Below, piece after piece: positions 1 to 8,524 of a stretch of 32,619 bases of DNA. The stretch spans positions 1 to 32,619 of the forward strand of contig JACQMV010000049.1 of assembly GCA_016203395.1 (NCBI GenBank). Reading direction: 5' to 3'. Position numbers and translations under genes: made by a program. The first letter of the stretch is position 1. Each line of letters begins with the position of its first letter. The stretch is from Candidatus Woesearchaeota archaeon. Lineage in GTDB: Archaea; Nanobdellota; Nanobdellia; Woesearchaeales; ARS49. The notes under the pieces were generated by a model, which saw only the letters and a program-made list of their open reading frames with translations, had not been told where the DNA came from and searched no databases.

Positions 1-82
1 GACTCACTTTCTCCCCCTGAAGACTGTTCAAATTACATAATGCACTATTAGAATTTTTAACAGTTTATAAATACCAGCATAT

Positions 83-1258
83 CTAATTCACCCTTCTGCC
101 AGATGAGTCCATGTTACCATACCAATGACCGGTCATTCCATCTACATTGGAAGGCGCACCTATTCTTCTACCAGATGAGTCCATGTCACCATACCAATGA
201 CCGGTCATCAACGGCATTTCCACTTCTTCAGAAGAAGGCATACACTGTTCATTTGGTGTGGCTAGTTGCACTTTCTTACGCCGCAATGGAGAAATAGTTA
301 TTGGCTTGTTCAAGTATGTTCGTATGCAATACGTACACACATCCTGCTGGCTCGCTTTCCTGCCACGTTCAAGAAAATCCATAAATCTCTCATTCTCTCG
401 CAGGATCTCTATTGGTTTGATAATTCCTTCTGGATCTTTCGTGTCAAACGTTATAGTGTGTATTTGCATGTGCATATCTGTAGGGCATGGCACCCTAAGC
501 ATGCCATCGGGTGTGACACGCACCATATAATGATTCTTTAAGTCAATTCCGCAAGGGCATTTTTTTGCTTTGCTTTTGTGCATTAAGATGTTATCTCTGC
601 CAGCATAAACAATTGGTCGCACAGCATATGCAATATAGTGTTTACTGTTTCTGCCAGCGTAATACTCGTCTGCAGTTGCAAACTGCGGCGTAAGTCCCTC
701 CTCCTCAAAGATAGCACAAACCTGTTCATGTATTTGCATCTCCTTTTCCTTTTTAATTATTAGTGTATGATGAGGCACGACTACGTTAACCTCATTCCTT
801 ATATTTTCTGCCATTGTTCTTAACGCGTTTTGCAATAGAACAGGCGAAGCATTAAATTCTGCATCATTGTGTGATGCATCAATGCCTATACATACTGTTT
901 CCAACCCGCTATCTTTGAGTCTGCGCCATAATTCAGCATCGCACTTATTTCCATTAGAATTTAATCTCGTTGTCATTCCATGAGAAGAAGCATACTTCAC
1001 TGCCTGAACCAAATGTGGCACGATAGTTGGTTCGCCTCCTGTAAACAAACAATACTTTATTCCATGAGCCACTGCTTGTTCCACAGCAGCCATTATGGTT
1101 TGCATATCCAACGCCCGCACTCTTCCTTTTGGGAAGTAAGAATTCGTGCAGCATGCAGGACATAGCGTATTGCAATCATATGTCATCTCGAGCACGATTC
1201 TTGGAACGCTGTTGCCTGTCAACTTATCACGAATACTTTCAGTCTCTTCTGCATCCAT
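83..1258 (-). CDS. Radical SAM protein with auxiliary Cys motifs and a C-terminal tandem-repeat tail
   Basis: CNTLCPACC (CxxxCxxC) motif, FTGGEPT, further Cys clusters (KKCPCG, VPCPTD, DVCTYC); C-terminus carries MTGHWYGxMDSSGRR twice. Confidence 0.85.
   Translation of the reverse strand: MDAEETESIRDKLTGNSVPRIVLEMTYDCNTLCPACCTNSYFPKGRVRALDMQTIMAAVEQAVAHGIKYCLFTGGEPTIVPHLVQAVKYASSHGMTTRLNSNGNKCDAELWRRLKDSGLETVCIGIDASHNDAEFNASPVLLQNALRTMAENIRNEVNVVVPHHTLIIKKEKEMQIHEQVCAIFEEEGLTPQFATADEYYAGRNSKHYIAYAVRPIVYAGRDNILMHKSKAKKCPCGIDLKNHYMVRVTPDGMLRVPCPTDMHMQIHTITFDTKDPEGIIKPIEILRENERFMDFLERGRKASQQDVCTYCIRTYLNKPITISPLRRKKVQLATPNEQCMPSSEEVEMPLMTGHWYGDMDSSGRRIGAPSNVDGMTGHWYGNMDSSGRRVN
99..208 (-). repeat. 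In-frame 72-nt-period direct repeat encoding MTGHWYG(D/N)MDSSGRR
   Basis: ccagatgagtccatgt(t/c)accataccaatgaccggtcat at 99-136 and 171-208. Confidence 0.95.
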
Positions 1259-1288
1259 ATTCCCAACATCTCCCAGCTGAATAAAAAC

Positions 1289-2512
1289 CTAATCATATTT
1301 TATATCGTCGTGATTAATAGGCCATTTGCTTGGATGTTCTGGTGGTTCATCATCAAACAGCGCAATTATCTTCTGCGGCAGTTTTTTTGGCATAGGCATG
1401 ATCTTACCTTTTTTCTTCGGCTCTGGCGTACTGACCTCACCATCAACCAGATGCTTAGCTGTTCCATACAAGTCTGCACCTTTGCAAAGCACTGGCATTT
1501 CTGGTTTTGGCACATCCACGACAGGCAGGTATTCAACCATTTTCTTCCCACCAGAAACTGGCTTTAGCTTGCCAAACTTGGCACTACCTTTAACATCTCC
1601 CTTATGCTCATCAAACAGCCCGAACCACGGAAGTCCTAGACTTTGATACGTTTCTATTGTTATTGGACTTTCTGGTGGCTGTTCTCCAGTTATTTGCAAA
1701 AATTGTTCACTGCTCACCAGATGAAGAGTAACACCTTCTTTTGCAGAATCACACCACACCTCAACCCCATAAGGATCAGGGTAGATGCTCTGAGTTATTT
1801 CCCCTCCACGACCAAGCCCCATTCTTTGCACATCGCACGCTCTTAACAATTTTGCATGCCCTCCTCCTGCATGAAGACAGGAAGAGTATGCCTTTTGAAG
1901 GTGTGCACCAAAAATAACTGATGTATCAGCACCCAAAGACAACCCGCCTTCTTTTAAAAGTATTCCACCTATCACGTGCTCAAGCGGTGTTTCGTCCAGA
2001 ATGAGCTTCGCTCCTTTTTTTGGCTCAAATACTGCTATCTGTATGCCTCCAAACTTTTCTTCTCCAGTAATCTGACCTTCTACTGTTTCCCCTGAACCTA
2101 ACTCTGCTGCAACAAACTGATAAATTCTTCCATCTTCTGCTTTGAATCCATCCAGCCATGGCTGAGGAGGAACCACAATATAATTCTGCTTGACAAGCTT
2201 TTCGCCAAGCTTTTCCCCTGAAACTGCATTAATCATTCCAGCACCAATAAGCAATGCTCTTGGCACTTTCTGCTCCCTGCCAAAAGACATCCACATCGCT
2301 TCGTGCTTGTACATAGGCATGAAGTATCCTGACTCCATTTCCTTTGGCACTCCTGACTTAAAATCATCTACCTTGTAAAGTGGGAATCTTCCCAGACCTG
2401 CTGGCAATGAATTTATCCGCCCTTCAGGAACTCTTACTGTTCTTTGGAAACCTATTGATAAATCACCTACACTCACATACTCTGCTTTTTTTGTTTCAAC
2501 AACTGTTCTCAT
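1289..2512 (-). CDS. Conserved hypothetical protein (407 aa), resembling from memory an actinobacterial family with PPQPWLDG / YPDPYGVEVW / GLPWFGLFDE motifs
   Basis: Long ORF; start at MRTVVETKK preferred over the 472-aa extension because GGAGG (2521-2525) precedes it and a TATA-like gatatatac lies further upstream. Confidence 0.7.
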   Translation of the reverse strand: MRTVVETKKAEYVSVGDLSIGFQRTVRVPEGRINSLPAGLGRFPLYKVDDFKSGVPKEMESGYFMPMYKHEAMWMSFGREQKVPRALLIGAGMINAVSGEKLGEKLVKQNYIVVPPQPWLDGFKAEDGRIYQFVAAELGSGETVEGQITGEEKFGGIQIAVFEPKKGAKLILDETPLEHVIGGILLKEGGLSLGADTSVIFGAHLQKAYSSCLHAGGGHAKLLRACDVQRMGLGRGGEITQSIYPDPYGVEVWCDSAKEGVTLHLVSSEQFLQITGEQPPESPITIETYQSLGLPWFGLFDEHKGDVKGSAKFGKLKPVSGGKKMVEYLPVVDVPKPEMPVLCKGADLYGTAKHLVDGEVSTPEPKKKGKIMPMPKKLPQKIIALFDDEPPEHPSKWPINHDDIKYD

Positions 2513-2566
2513 TTTGATTACCTCCAATATGAGTAGTGTAATACTGTGCTTGATATATACTTTTCC

Positions 2567-2599
2567 TGTGTAAACCACACAATGATACACAGTTGTGTA
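2567..2599. promoter_or_regulatory. Two inverted repeats (TGTGTaaaccACACA and TACACAgtTGTGTA) in the divergent promoter region
   Basis: Read directly at 2567-2581 and 2586-2599, just upstream of TATA-like tttttatata (2611-2618) of the AbrB-PhoU gene. Confidence 0.55.
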
Positions 2600-2638
2600 C
2601 TCAGATATCTTTTTATATACCGCTAATCTTCCAAGTTC

Positions 2639-3538
2639 ATGAAGAGACGAATTGTCCAACATGGTTCCAGCTCCCTGACAGTCACACTGCCTTACAGCTG
2701 GGCACAACAGTTTAACCTTAAGAAAGGAGACGAGCTAGAGGCAGATATTCGTGGTAATTCAGTTGTGTTCTCTACAGCCAAAGCAAAAGGTTCTGCTAAA
2801 AAAGAAGTGGAGGTTTCACAATTCGGCGTGTTTACAAAGAACAACCTTAGCCAGGTTTACCAACTTGGCTATGATGAAGTTATTATCTACCTTGACAACG
2901 AAACTGGTGTTGAGGACATTAAACAAAGAATAGCCGAATGTCTGGGTTTTGAAATTATCAACATAAACGAAAGAACTATTGAGATTAGAAGCATTGCCCA
3001 CACGCTTGAGCAGGATTTTGATGTGCTGTTACGCAAAACATTTCTCATAACAAAACAAATGGGCGATGAACTATTTAAAGCCCTCAAGGATTCTGAGTTC
3101 TCCAAGCTTAAAAACATACGCACACTTGAATCACTGAATAACAAGTTCGTGCTTGCCTGCATACGCATTCTAAACAAGAGAGGATATTCAAATCCTGATA
3201 GAACTATGCAAATGTATGATATGCTGAAACTTATAGAAAGATTTTGTGATGAATTCAAGCATATTTGTGACATTAAATACACCCGTGCGCTGGACAAACG
3301 AATATTATCCTTTTTTGACAACCTGCTGAAATATTATGATAATTTTTATCAACTGTTTTATAAATTTAGCGTGCAGGGAAAAAAGAAGGTGTATCTTGAT
3401 AGAAAAGAATTACTACAGTCGGCCCATAAATTACTTCAGAACACTAAAGCAGAAGACACTGTTGCACTACACCACCTTCTTGCTGCACTTGACAAAGCTT
3501 ATGATGCTGCTGGAGAATACTTCACTATGATTCTCTGA
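2639..3538 (+). CDS. AbrB/SpoVT-type DNA-binding domain + PhoU-like protein (archaeal phosphate-regulator type)
   Basis: MKRRIVQHGSSSLTVTLPYSWAQQFNLKKGDELE N-terminal AbrB-like domain followed by an all-helical PhoU-like region. Confidence 0.8.
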   Translation: MKRRIVQHGSSSLTVTLPYSWAQQFNLKKGDELEADIRGNSVVFSTAKAKGSAKKEVEVSQFGVFTKNNLSQVYQLGYDEVIIYLDNETGVEDIKQRIAECLGFEIININERTIEIRSIAHTLEQDFDVLLRKTFLITKQMGDELFKALKDSEFSKLKNIRTLESLNNKFVLACIRILNKRGYSNPDRTMQMYDMLKLIERFCDEFKHICDIKYTRALDKRILSFFDNLLKYYDNFYQLFYKFSVQGKKKVYLDRKELLQSAHKLLQNTKAEDTVALHHLLAALDKAYDAAGEYFTMIL

Positions 3539-4988
3539 CAAAGGTTTTTGCACTAGCATGAAGATACGCAACTTTAGAAGACTTGATAATTAATGACAAC
3601 ACCTCACGCCGGAATTCATGCATTAAACCACTATATCTTTGCAGTTCAGGTACGAGATCCTTACCAGTTAATCTGCTGAATTCCTGCAAATGCCATGCTG
3701 CCCTATGCTTTCTTTCGTCTGAAGGCCCGAACTCCTCCTGAGTCCATACCTGATCTGCTATCTTCATTGCATGCCCTACAGCTTGCCAGATTGCAACTGT
3801 TCTGTTATAGTTGGATTGTGTACACTTTGAATGAGCAACCTGATTATATGCAGTTAGGTAAGCACGACTCCAAGCATCATAAAGATCATCTTTAATTGCC
3901 TCTCTGAAAGGAGCAATGCTTAATCCAAACAAAGCAAACATTGCCTCGTCTTCAGCACTACTTCCAAGCCGAGCAAGCTCAAAATCATATATAGTTATGT
4001 CTCCAGTGTTAATACCCAGTCGCACGTTTGCAGCAGTCATATCACCATGAACAAATCCATTTCTTTGCGTAATAACCTCCTCAAGCTGCGACAAACTCCT
4101 GCTGGTAGTTTGCAATCCAAAAGGTTGCCAGAATCTCTCTTTGAATACCTGAGTCATTGGCTGGTATTCCAAGCACAACCCATATTTTTCTGCCTTGCCA
4201 AGATTTTCTGTAATCAGCACCTGAATTCTAGCCAAACACTTAAGAACCCTACACCCTGTTTCCACAAGCGTAAACGGGCTATACGCGCCTGTCTTTATTT
4301 TTTCTGCAAGATCTGCCTGCCCTGTGTGCAAAGAAGCCATATCACCATTAATACAGAAAAGACCATACTTATTTGAGAACTCTTCAGGGTGCTCATCAGT
4401 TAAAAGGCGAAGGCAAGGCAATCCAAGCTCCATGCACAAGAGATTTAATGCCATATCCTTTCTAGCCAAATTCAACTTATCGCCATATTCCTTAATATAT
4501 ATACTGCCATCCTTTCTGCCATCTCTATCCTCGCAAGTATAATGTATAACTGCCTGTGGAATCCGAGTTGACTTAACTTTCTTCACTAAACTTTCAACAC
4601 GCACATCTCTTAATCGCATATTCTTTTCTAAATAACTAATAAGCCGAGTAATGAAATCTCCCTCTGGATTGTAAAGCACCTGACCATCTTTTATATCATA
4701 AAAAACTCCTTTAGAACTTAACTTTGCTTTAAAGACAGGATGCTTCTTTTTTTCAGCCGAAGAAGATAAAACTGTTCTGTAAGGGGCCGAGCCCTTTAAG
4801 TACCGAGGCGACTGCGATAGCCGCTCTGCAGGTTCACCTAATGTCAACGGGTCTCCAAAAGTCAGTCCTGCTTTCAAAGGCACATCGTCTTCCAAAGCAA
4901 TATGAAATGCTAACACGTCGTCCCTGTCAAGCTGTCCGGTAACACTAGCCAACACTGTTCCGTCTAGTGCATCAAACGCTTTGCTCAT
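3525..4988 (-). CDS. Protein-kinase-like / aminoglycoside phosphotransferase-like protein
   Basis: GFVHGDMTAANVRL...ITIYDFELARLG catalytic-loop and DFE-like motifs; start at MSKAFDAL likely. Confidence 0.65.
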   Translation of the reverse strand: MSKAFDALDGTVLASVTGQLDRDDVLAFHIALEDDVPLKAGLTFGDPLTLGEPAERLSQSPRYLKGSAPYRTVLSSSAEKKKHPVFKAKLSSKGVFYDIKDGQVLYNPEGDFITRLISYLEKNMRLRDVRVESLVKKVKSTRIPQAVIHYTCEDRDGRKDGSIYIKEYGDKLNLARKDMALNLLCMELGLPCLRLLTDEHPEEFSNKYGLFCINGDMASLHTGQADLAEKIKTGAYSPFTLVETGCRVLKCLARIQVLITENLGKAEKYGLCLEYQPMTQVFKERFWQPFGLQTTSRSLSQLEEVITQRNGFVHGDMTAANVRLGINTGDITIYDFELARLGSSAEDEAMFALFGLSIAPFREAIKDDLYDAWSRAYLTAYNQVAHSKCTQSNYNRTVAIWQAVGHAMKIADQVWTQEEFGPSDERKHRAAWHLQEFSRLTGKDLVPELQRYSGLMHEFRREVLSLIIKSSKVAYLHASAKTFVRES

Positions 4989-5066
4989 AACACATGATAT
5001 GCCTGCGGATAATATAAAGTTGATGTTCTGAAAAAGATTAAATATCCCTTCCTTTAACTCATTATT

Positions 5067-5678
5067 ATGAAAGACGTTATTTTTATTACAGGCAACGAGC
5101 ACAAGTTTGAGGAATTTTGCAAGTGGATACACTCAGTAAAGCTAAAAAGAAAGAACATTAATCTGCCGGAATTGCAAGGCCTTCCTGAAGAAATAGCAAA
5201 AGAAAAAGCAAAACTTGCCTGCAGCATACTAAAAAAACCCTGTTTTGTTGATGATACATCATTAGTATTCAAATCCTGGAAAAGCTTGCCAGGACCATAC
5301 ATAAAATACTTTCTTCAGGAATTAGGAGTAAAAAAACTAAGCAGATTACTGCACGAAACAGGTAATGATTACCGCGCCACAGCAATAACAGTCATTGGCT
5401 ATTGCGAACCGAATAAGCATCCTGAAGCGATATCAGGCAAAACACAAGGAAGGATAGTAAAACCAACAGGACCTCAAAATTTTGGCTACGACTCAATATT
5501 CAAGCCCAACAACAGCAATAAAACTCAAGCACAGATGACCAAAGAAGAAAAATCAAAGCACTCTTGCAGAATGAAAGCAATAAAGAAATTTGAAAGTTTT
5601 CTGAAACAAAAACGTAATGCGAGGAGCAGGATAAGCAGAAAAGGTGCGAAGAAGGGTTTAAATAAGCGCAAACCATAA
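5067..5678 (+). CDS. rdgB: HAM1/RdgB-family non-canonical purine NTP pyrophosphatase
   Basis: ITGNEHKFEEF, FVDDTSLVF, PGPYIKYF, GYDSIFKP motifs; TATA-like ttaaatat about 25 bp upstream. Confidence 0.85.
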   Translation: MKDVIFITGNEHKFEEFCKWIHSVKLKRKNINLPELQGLPEEIAKEKAKLACSILKKPCFVDDTSLVFKSWKSLPGPYIKYFLQELGVKKLSRLLHETGNDYRATAITVIGYCEPNKHPEAISGKTQGRIVKPTGPQNFGYDSIFKPNNSNKTQAQMTKEEKSKHSCRMKAIKKFESFLKQKRNARSRISRKGAKKGLNKRKP

Positions 5679-5703
5679 ATAAGCGACAGATACTTTCTAT
5701 TAT

Positions 5704-6186
5704 ATGAACATTGAAGAGATATTTCAAAAGGTCAAAAGTGCGTTTCCAGAAATAAATTCAAGAATTATCGTCTATGGCAAAAGATCGTTTATGTCTAGCT
5801 CTCCATTAACCGGCAACATTTATTATAATCAGAAAGATATTGAACAAAAAAGGTTTTCAATAGAAGCATTGAAAGGTGCACTTGCACATGAGCTGGCACA
5901 TCAAATAGCATATAAGAAGATAGGACTTGTCGGTCGACTATTCTTTAAACTGCGATATCGTCTAAGTAAGAAATACAAAAGAGAAAGTGAAATAATTGCA
6001 GACGAAGTAGCTGTTAAAAGGGGCTTCGGAAAGAACCTCATTCAGCTAACAACCGAATATCAAAAAAAGTTCGGAAGGCGCAGATTTGACGAAAGAATCA
6101 AGCCATTTCATTTGACGGTTTATGAAATCCGAGCAATGATGCAAAAGAAAGCTAAACCAGTACGTCTTACTCAGACCCTTTTATGA
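5704..6186 (+). CDS. Small HExxH zinc metallopeptidase-like protein
   Basis: ALAHELAHQIAYKK motif followed by a downstream EIIADEVAVKRG glutamate motif. Confidence 0.7.
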   Translation: MNIEEIFQKVKSAFPEINSRIIVYGKRSFMSSSPLTGNIYYNQKDIEQKRFSIEALKGALAHELAHQIAYKKIGLVGRLFFKLRYRLSKKYKRESEIIADEVAVKRGFGKNLIQLTTEYQKKFGRRRFDERIKPFHLTVYEIRAMMQKKAKPVRLTQTLL

Positions 6187-6275
6187 GTTTCCAATCAGGC
6201 AAATGAGTTATCTGACCGTGGGATTCCCGGTGTTTGATGGGCATAGTTTAGATTTCCCAACTTCCCTGCATATTC

Positions 6276-6602
6276 TCACTTAAGTCCTTCTAACTTTTCA
6301 ATAAGCGCAGAGTATAATTCCTTCTTTTTTTTTGGATGCAGCTGAAACAAAACCTTTTCTACCAGCTTATCCGATATTGTGAAAATGTAATTGAGCTTTA
6401 TTACACTATCCTTTATTGCGCCATCTTCCTTAGTCAGTTTTATTCCCTTCATTTCAACGTTGCTTGTAATACCTGCTACAACTAGGTTATCAAACTCCTG
6501 AAAAAGCACAACTGCCGGCCTTTTTTTGACTTCAAAAGTGTCAGTGAACTGCAAGTTTGCTAGAACAACATCTCCTGAGCTAAGCACGCTCCCACCCTTC
6601 AT
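6276..6602 (-). CDS. MazF/PemK-like toxin
   Basis: GDVVLANLQFTDTFEVKKRPAVVLFQEFDNLVVAGITS is typical of MazF/PemK. Confidence 0.85.
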   Translation of the reverse strand: MKGGSVLSSGDVVLANLQFTDTFEVKKRPAVVLFQEFDNLVVAGITSNVEMKGIKLTKEDGAIKDSVIKLNYIFTISDKLVEKVLFQLHPKKKKELYSALIEKLEGLK

Positions 6603-6807
6603 CTTCCTTATTATCCCAAAGCGCTCTCATTTTGGGTTGCTGCACCTTATGAAGAAATTCATCATACTGATTATGTTGTTTAACCTTCTTGAAAACGTCT
6701 ACCATCTTAATAATCAGTTCATTGTAAGTCTGACGAGGATGTTGCTTCACTTTCTTTAAAGTAGCAACCACTCTCTTATCCAACTGTATTGTTGTAGCAT
6801 CTGCCAT
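6580..6807 (-). CDS. Antitoxin partner of MazF-like toxin (RHH-like)
   Basis: MADATTIQLDKRVVATLKKVKQHPRQTYNELIIKMVDV; overlaps toxin start by 23 bp; internal Met preferred over the 120-aa extension. Confidence 0.7.
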   Translation of the reverse strand: MADATTIQLDKRVVATLKKVKQHPRQTYNELIIKMVDVFKKVKQHNQYDEFLHKVQQPKMRALWDNKEDEGWERA

Positions 6808-6840
6808 TATATATTCACTATAGACAGTTAATGGTTTATT

Positions 6841-6892
6841 ATATATAAAGCTTGTCATACGCCCGTCACATTTATTGCAATACAGATGGCAC
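6841..6892. repeat. att-like direct repeat, left copy (relic of tRNA-Leu 3' end + flank)
   Basis: About 42/52 identity without gaps to 8024-8075, which spans the tRNA-Leu 3' end and its downstream flank. Confidence 0.6.
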
Positions 6893-6931
6893 GATAAACA
6901 GGAGAGATAAGAAGCAAAGCCAGTACGAACA

Positions 6932-7180
6932 CTACTGTTCATCTTTATGATACAAATCCAGAAGTAGTATTTCGTCCTTTTCCTTGAAATAAGCGCACGA
7001 AATCCTAAATGGAGCCATGTAAATCTCTCGCGTGCCTTTTCTTGTGCACCTCATTGGTTTACCTATTTCAGGAGTATTTCTTATTTTTTCCAGCTGTTTT
7101 GCAATTCGCTCTCTCAAAACAGTGTCCTTTATTTTGCATACAGTTTTATACCAAGATTTCGTTGTAGCTAACTTAGTCAT
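6932..7180 (-). CDS. RelE/ParE-family toxin
   Basis: WYKTVCKIKDTVLRERIAKQLEKIRNTPEIGKPMRCTRKGTREIYMAPFRISCAYFKEKDEILLLDLYHKDEQ. Confidence 0.8.
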   Translation of the reverse strand: MTKLATTKSWYKTVCKIKDTVLRERIAKQLEKIRNTPEIGKPMRCTRKGTREIYMAPFRISCAYFKEKDEILLLDLYHKDEQ

Positions 7181-7443
7181 TTCCGCAGTTCTTTCAAATA
7201 ATCGTTAAAATCAACAGTCCTGAACTTTCCCTGCTCGTATTCCTTCCACGCTTCTTCAGTTCTTCTAGCAAACTCAATATCCTCTGCTAGTTGTTTGGAA
7301 AGAGAATCTGCTTTTTTGAGAATAATTCTTTCTTTATCCTTAATCATCAACACCTTTTGCCCTGCAGGATATTACTTTCTCATCTCAGAGGGGATTACTA
7401 TCTGTCCTTTAGTGCTTACAGTCTCTATGGCAATTATTTCCAT
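7177..7443 (-). pseudogene. AbrB-type antitoxin with in-frame TAA at codon 24
   Basis: Translation MEIIAIETVSTKGQIVIPSEMRK*YPAGQKVLMIKDKERIILKKADSLSKQLAEDIEFARRTEEAWKEYEQGKFRTVDFNDYLKELRK*; stop overlaps RelE start (ATGA); TAA at 7372-7374. Confidence 0.8.
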
Positions 7444-7560
7444 AAAGCTGGTAAGCCATAACTTACTTATGAGGATTGCTATGAGGATTGCAGGATTCGG
7501 AAAGTAAACAAAGAGAACAGACCAGATGCATTTATATACTGAAAAACTCTTTTATCACAT

Positions 7561-7749
7561 ATGTCAGAAATAGAGCATCTTACGAGGGATTTGCACGACC
7601 TAAAGCAAGAAGTGGCAATCATACGTCATATCTTATCAGAGGAAGGAAAGCCTTTTGAAAAAGTGATTAAGCAGCTTAATGATGCGCGAGCAACCCCTGA
7701 CAGCGAATACATCTCTCATAAAGACCTAAAGAAAAAGCTATTGCGATGA
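7561..7749 (+). CDS. RelB-like antitoxin
   Basis: Small acidic/helical protein immediately upstream of RelE with ATGA overlap; TATA-like tttatata upstream. Confidence 0.65.
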   Translation: MSEIEHLTRDLHDLKQEVAIIRHILSEEGKPFEKVIKQLNDARATPDSEYISHKDLKKKLLR

Positions 7750-7991
7750 CTTATGAAATAATTTGGCATCCTGTTGCAGCTAAAAATCTCGAAAGCCTGC
7801 CACACCATGATGCTACACGAGTTTTGAAGAAATTCGACGAATTATCCGAGAATCCGTTCAGATTCTTAGAGCATTTTGAAGGTGGTGGCTACAAATTCCG
7901 CGTTGGAAATTACAGGGCAATAATTGATGTTGATTTTGAAAGAAAGCTCCTCAAAGTCAGAGTGTTTGACAAACGAGAACGAATTTATTAG
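7746..7991 (+). CDS. RelE-family toxin
   Basis: MTYEIIWHPVAAKNLESLPHHDATRVLKKFDEL...GGYKFRVGNYRAIIDVDFERKLLKVRVFDKRERIY. Confidence 0.88.
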   Translation: MTYEIIWHPVAAKNLESLPHHDATRVLKKFDELSENPFRFLEHFEGGGYKFRVGNYRAIIDVDFERKLLKVRVFDKRERIY

Positions 7992-8023
7992 TAGGGTACA
8001 CTAAGCAGAAAAAAGTACGTAGC

Positions 8024-8075
8024 ATATATAAAGCTCGTCATACGCTTAGCACCTTTATTTCAATGCGGATGGCAG
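8024..8075. repeat. att-like direct repeat, right copy overlapping tRNA-Leu 3' end
   Basis: Matches 6841-6892 at offset 1183. Confidence 0.6.
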
Positions 8076-8147
8076 GATTCGAACCTGCGAAGGCACTAAG
8101 CCACACGGCTCTGAACCGTGCACGTTTGGCCACTTCGCTACATCCGC
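8065..8147 (-). tRNA. tRNA-Leu (anticodon CAG)
   Basis: Acceptor GCGGATG/CATCCGC, anticodon stem CACGG-TTCAGAG-CCGTG, long variable arm, T-arm GCAGGTTCGAATCCTGC. Confidence 0.93.
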
Positions 8148-8289
8148 GAGTATGACGAGCGGATATTCGGAAATTTAGATGCCGATAATCCGCAATACTG
8201 TGCATGACTGTGGTGACTTAATAAGTTTTCGCGTAGCTTAGTAATAAGCCATCCATGACTCAATAGGAAGGATAGTGACATTTCTTTTT

Positions 8290-8440
8290 TAGCAGCTCCT
8301 GTGGCTTGGCAGGTATTGAATATATACCACGTTGTTGTCATACTTACCAATTAATATATGTTTGCACTGTGCTTGCAATCATTCGCAGCAGTAGTGTAAC
8401 AGCCACAAACTGATGTATGACTCTTATCTGGCAAATATAC
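8290..8440 (-). repeat. Decayed copy of the MITE-like repeat family
   Basis: cctgtggcttggc...gttgttgtcatacttacc...atatgtttgcactgtgcttgcaatc aligns imperfectly with the copies at 21.8 and 28.4 kb. Confidence 0.4.
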
Positions 8441-8524
8441 ATACCGTATAATAATTTCATAAGGGCCGAAGAACACTACTGTAATTTACAGCAAACAATT
8501 AAGCTTACGCTATAAGAATCATCC

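Noticed and set aside
7295-7507. Plus-strand 70-aa ORF
   Set aside because: Antisense to the AbrB antitoxin reading frame, which has clear family motifs.
8138-8350. Minus-strand 70-aa ORF
   Set aside because: Overlaps the tRNA-Leu gene end and the decayed repeat; no coding support.
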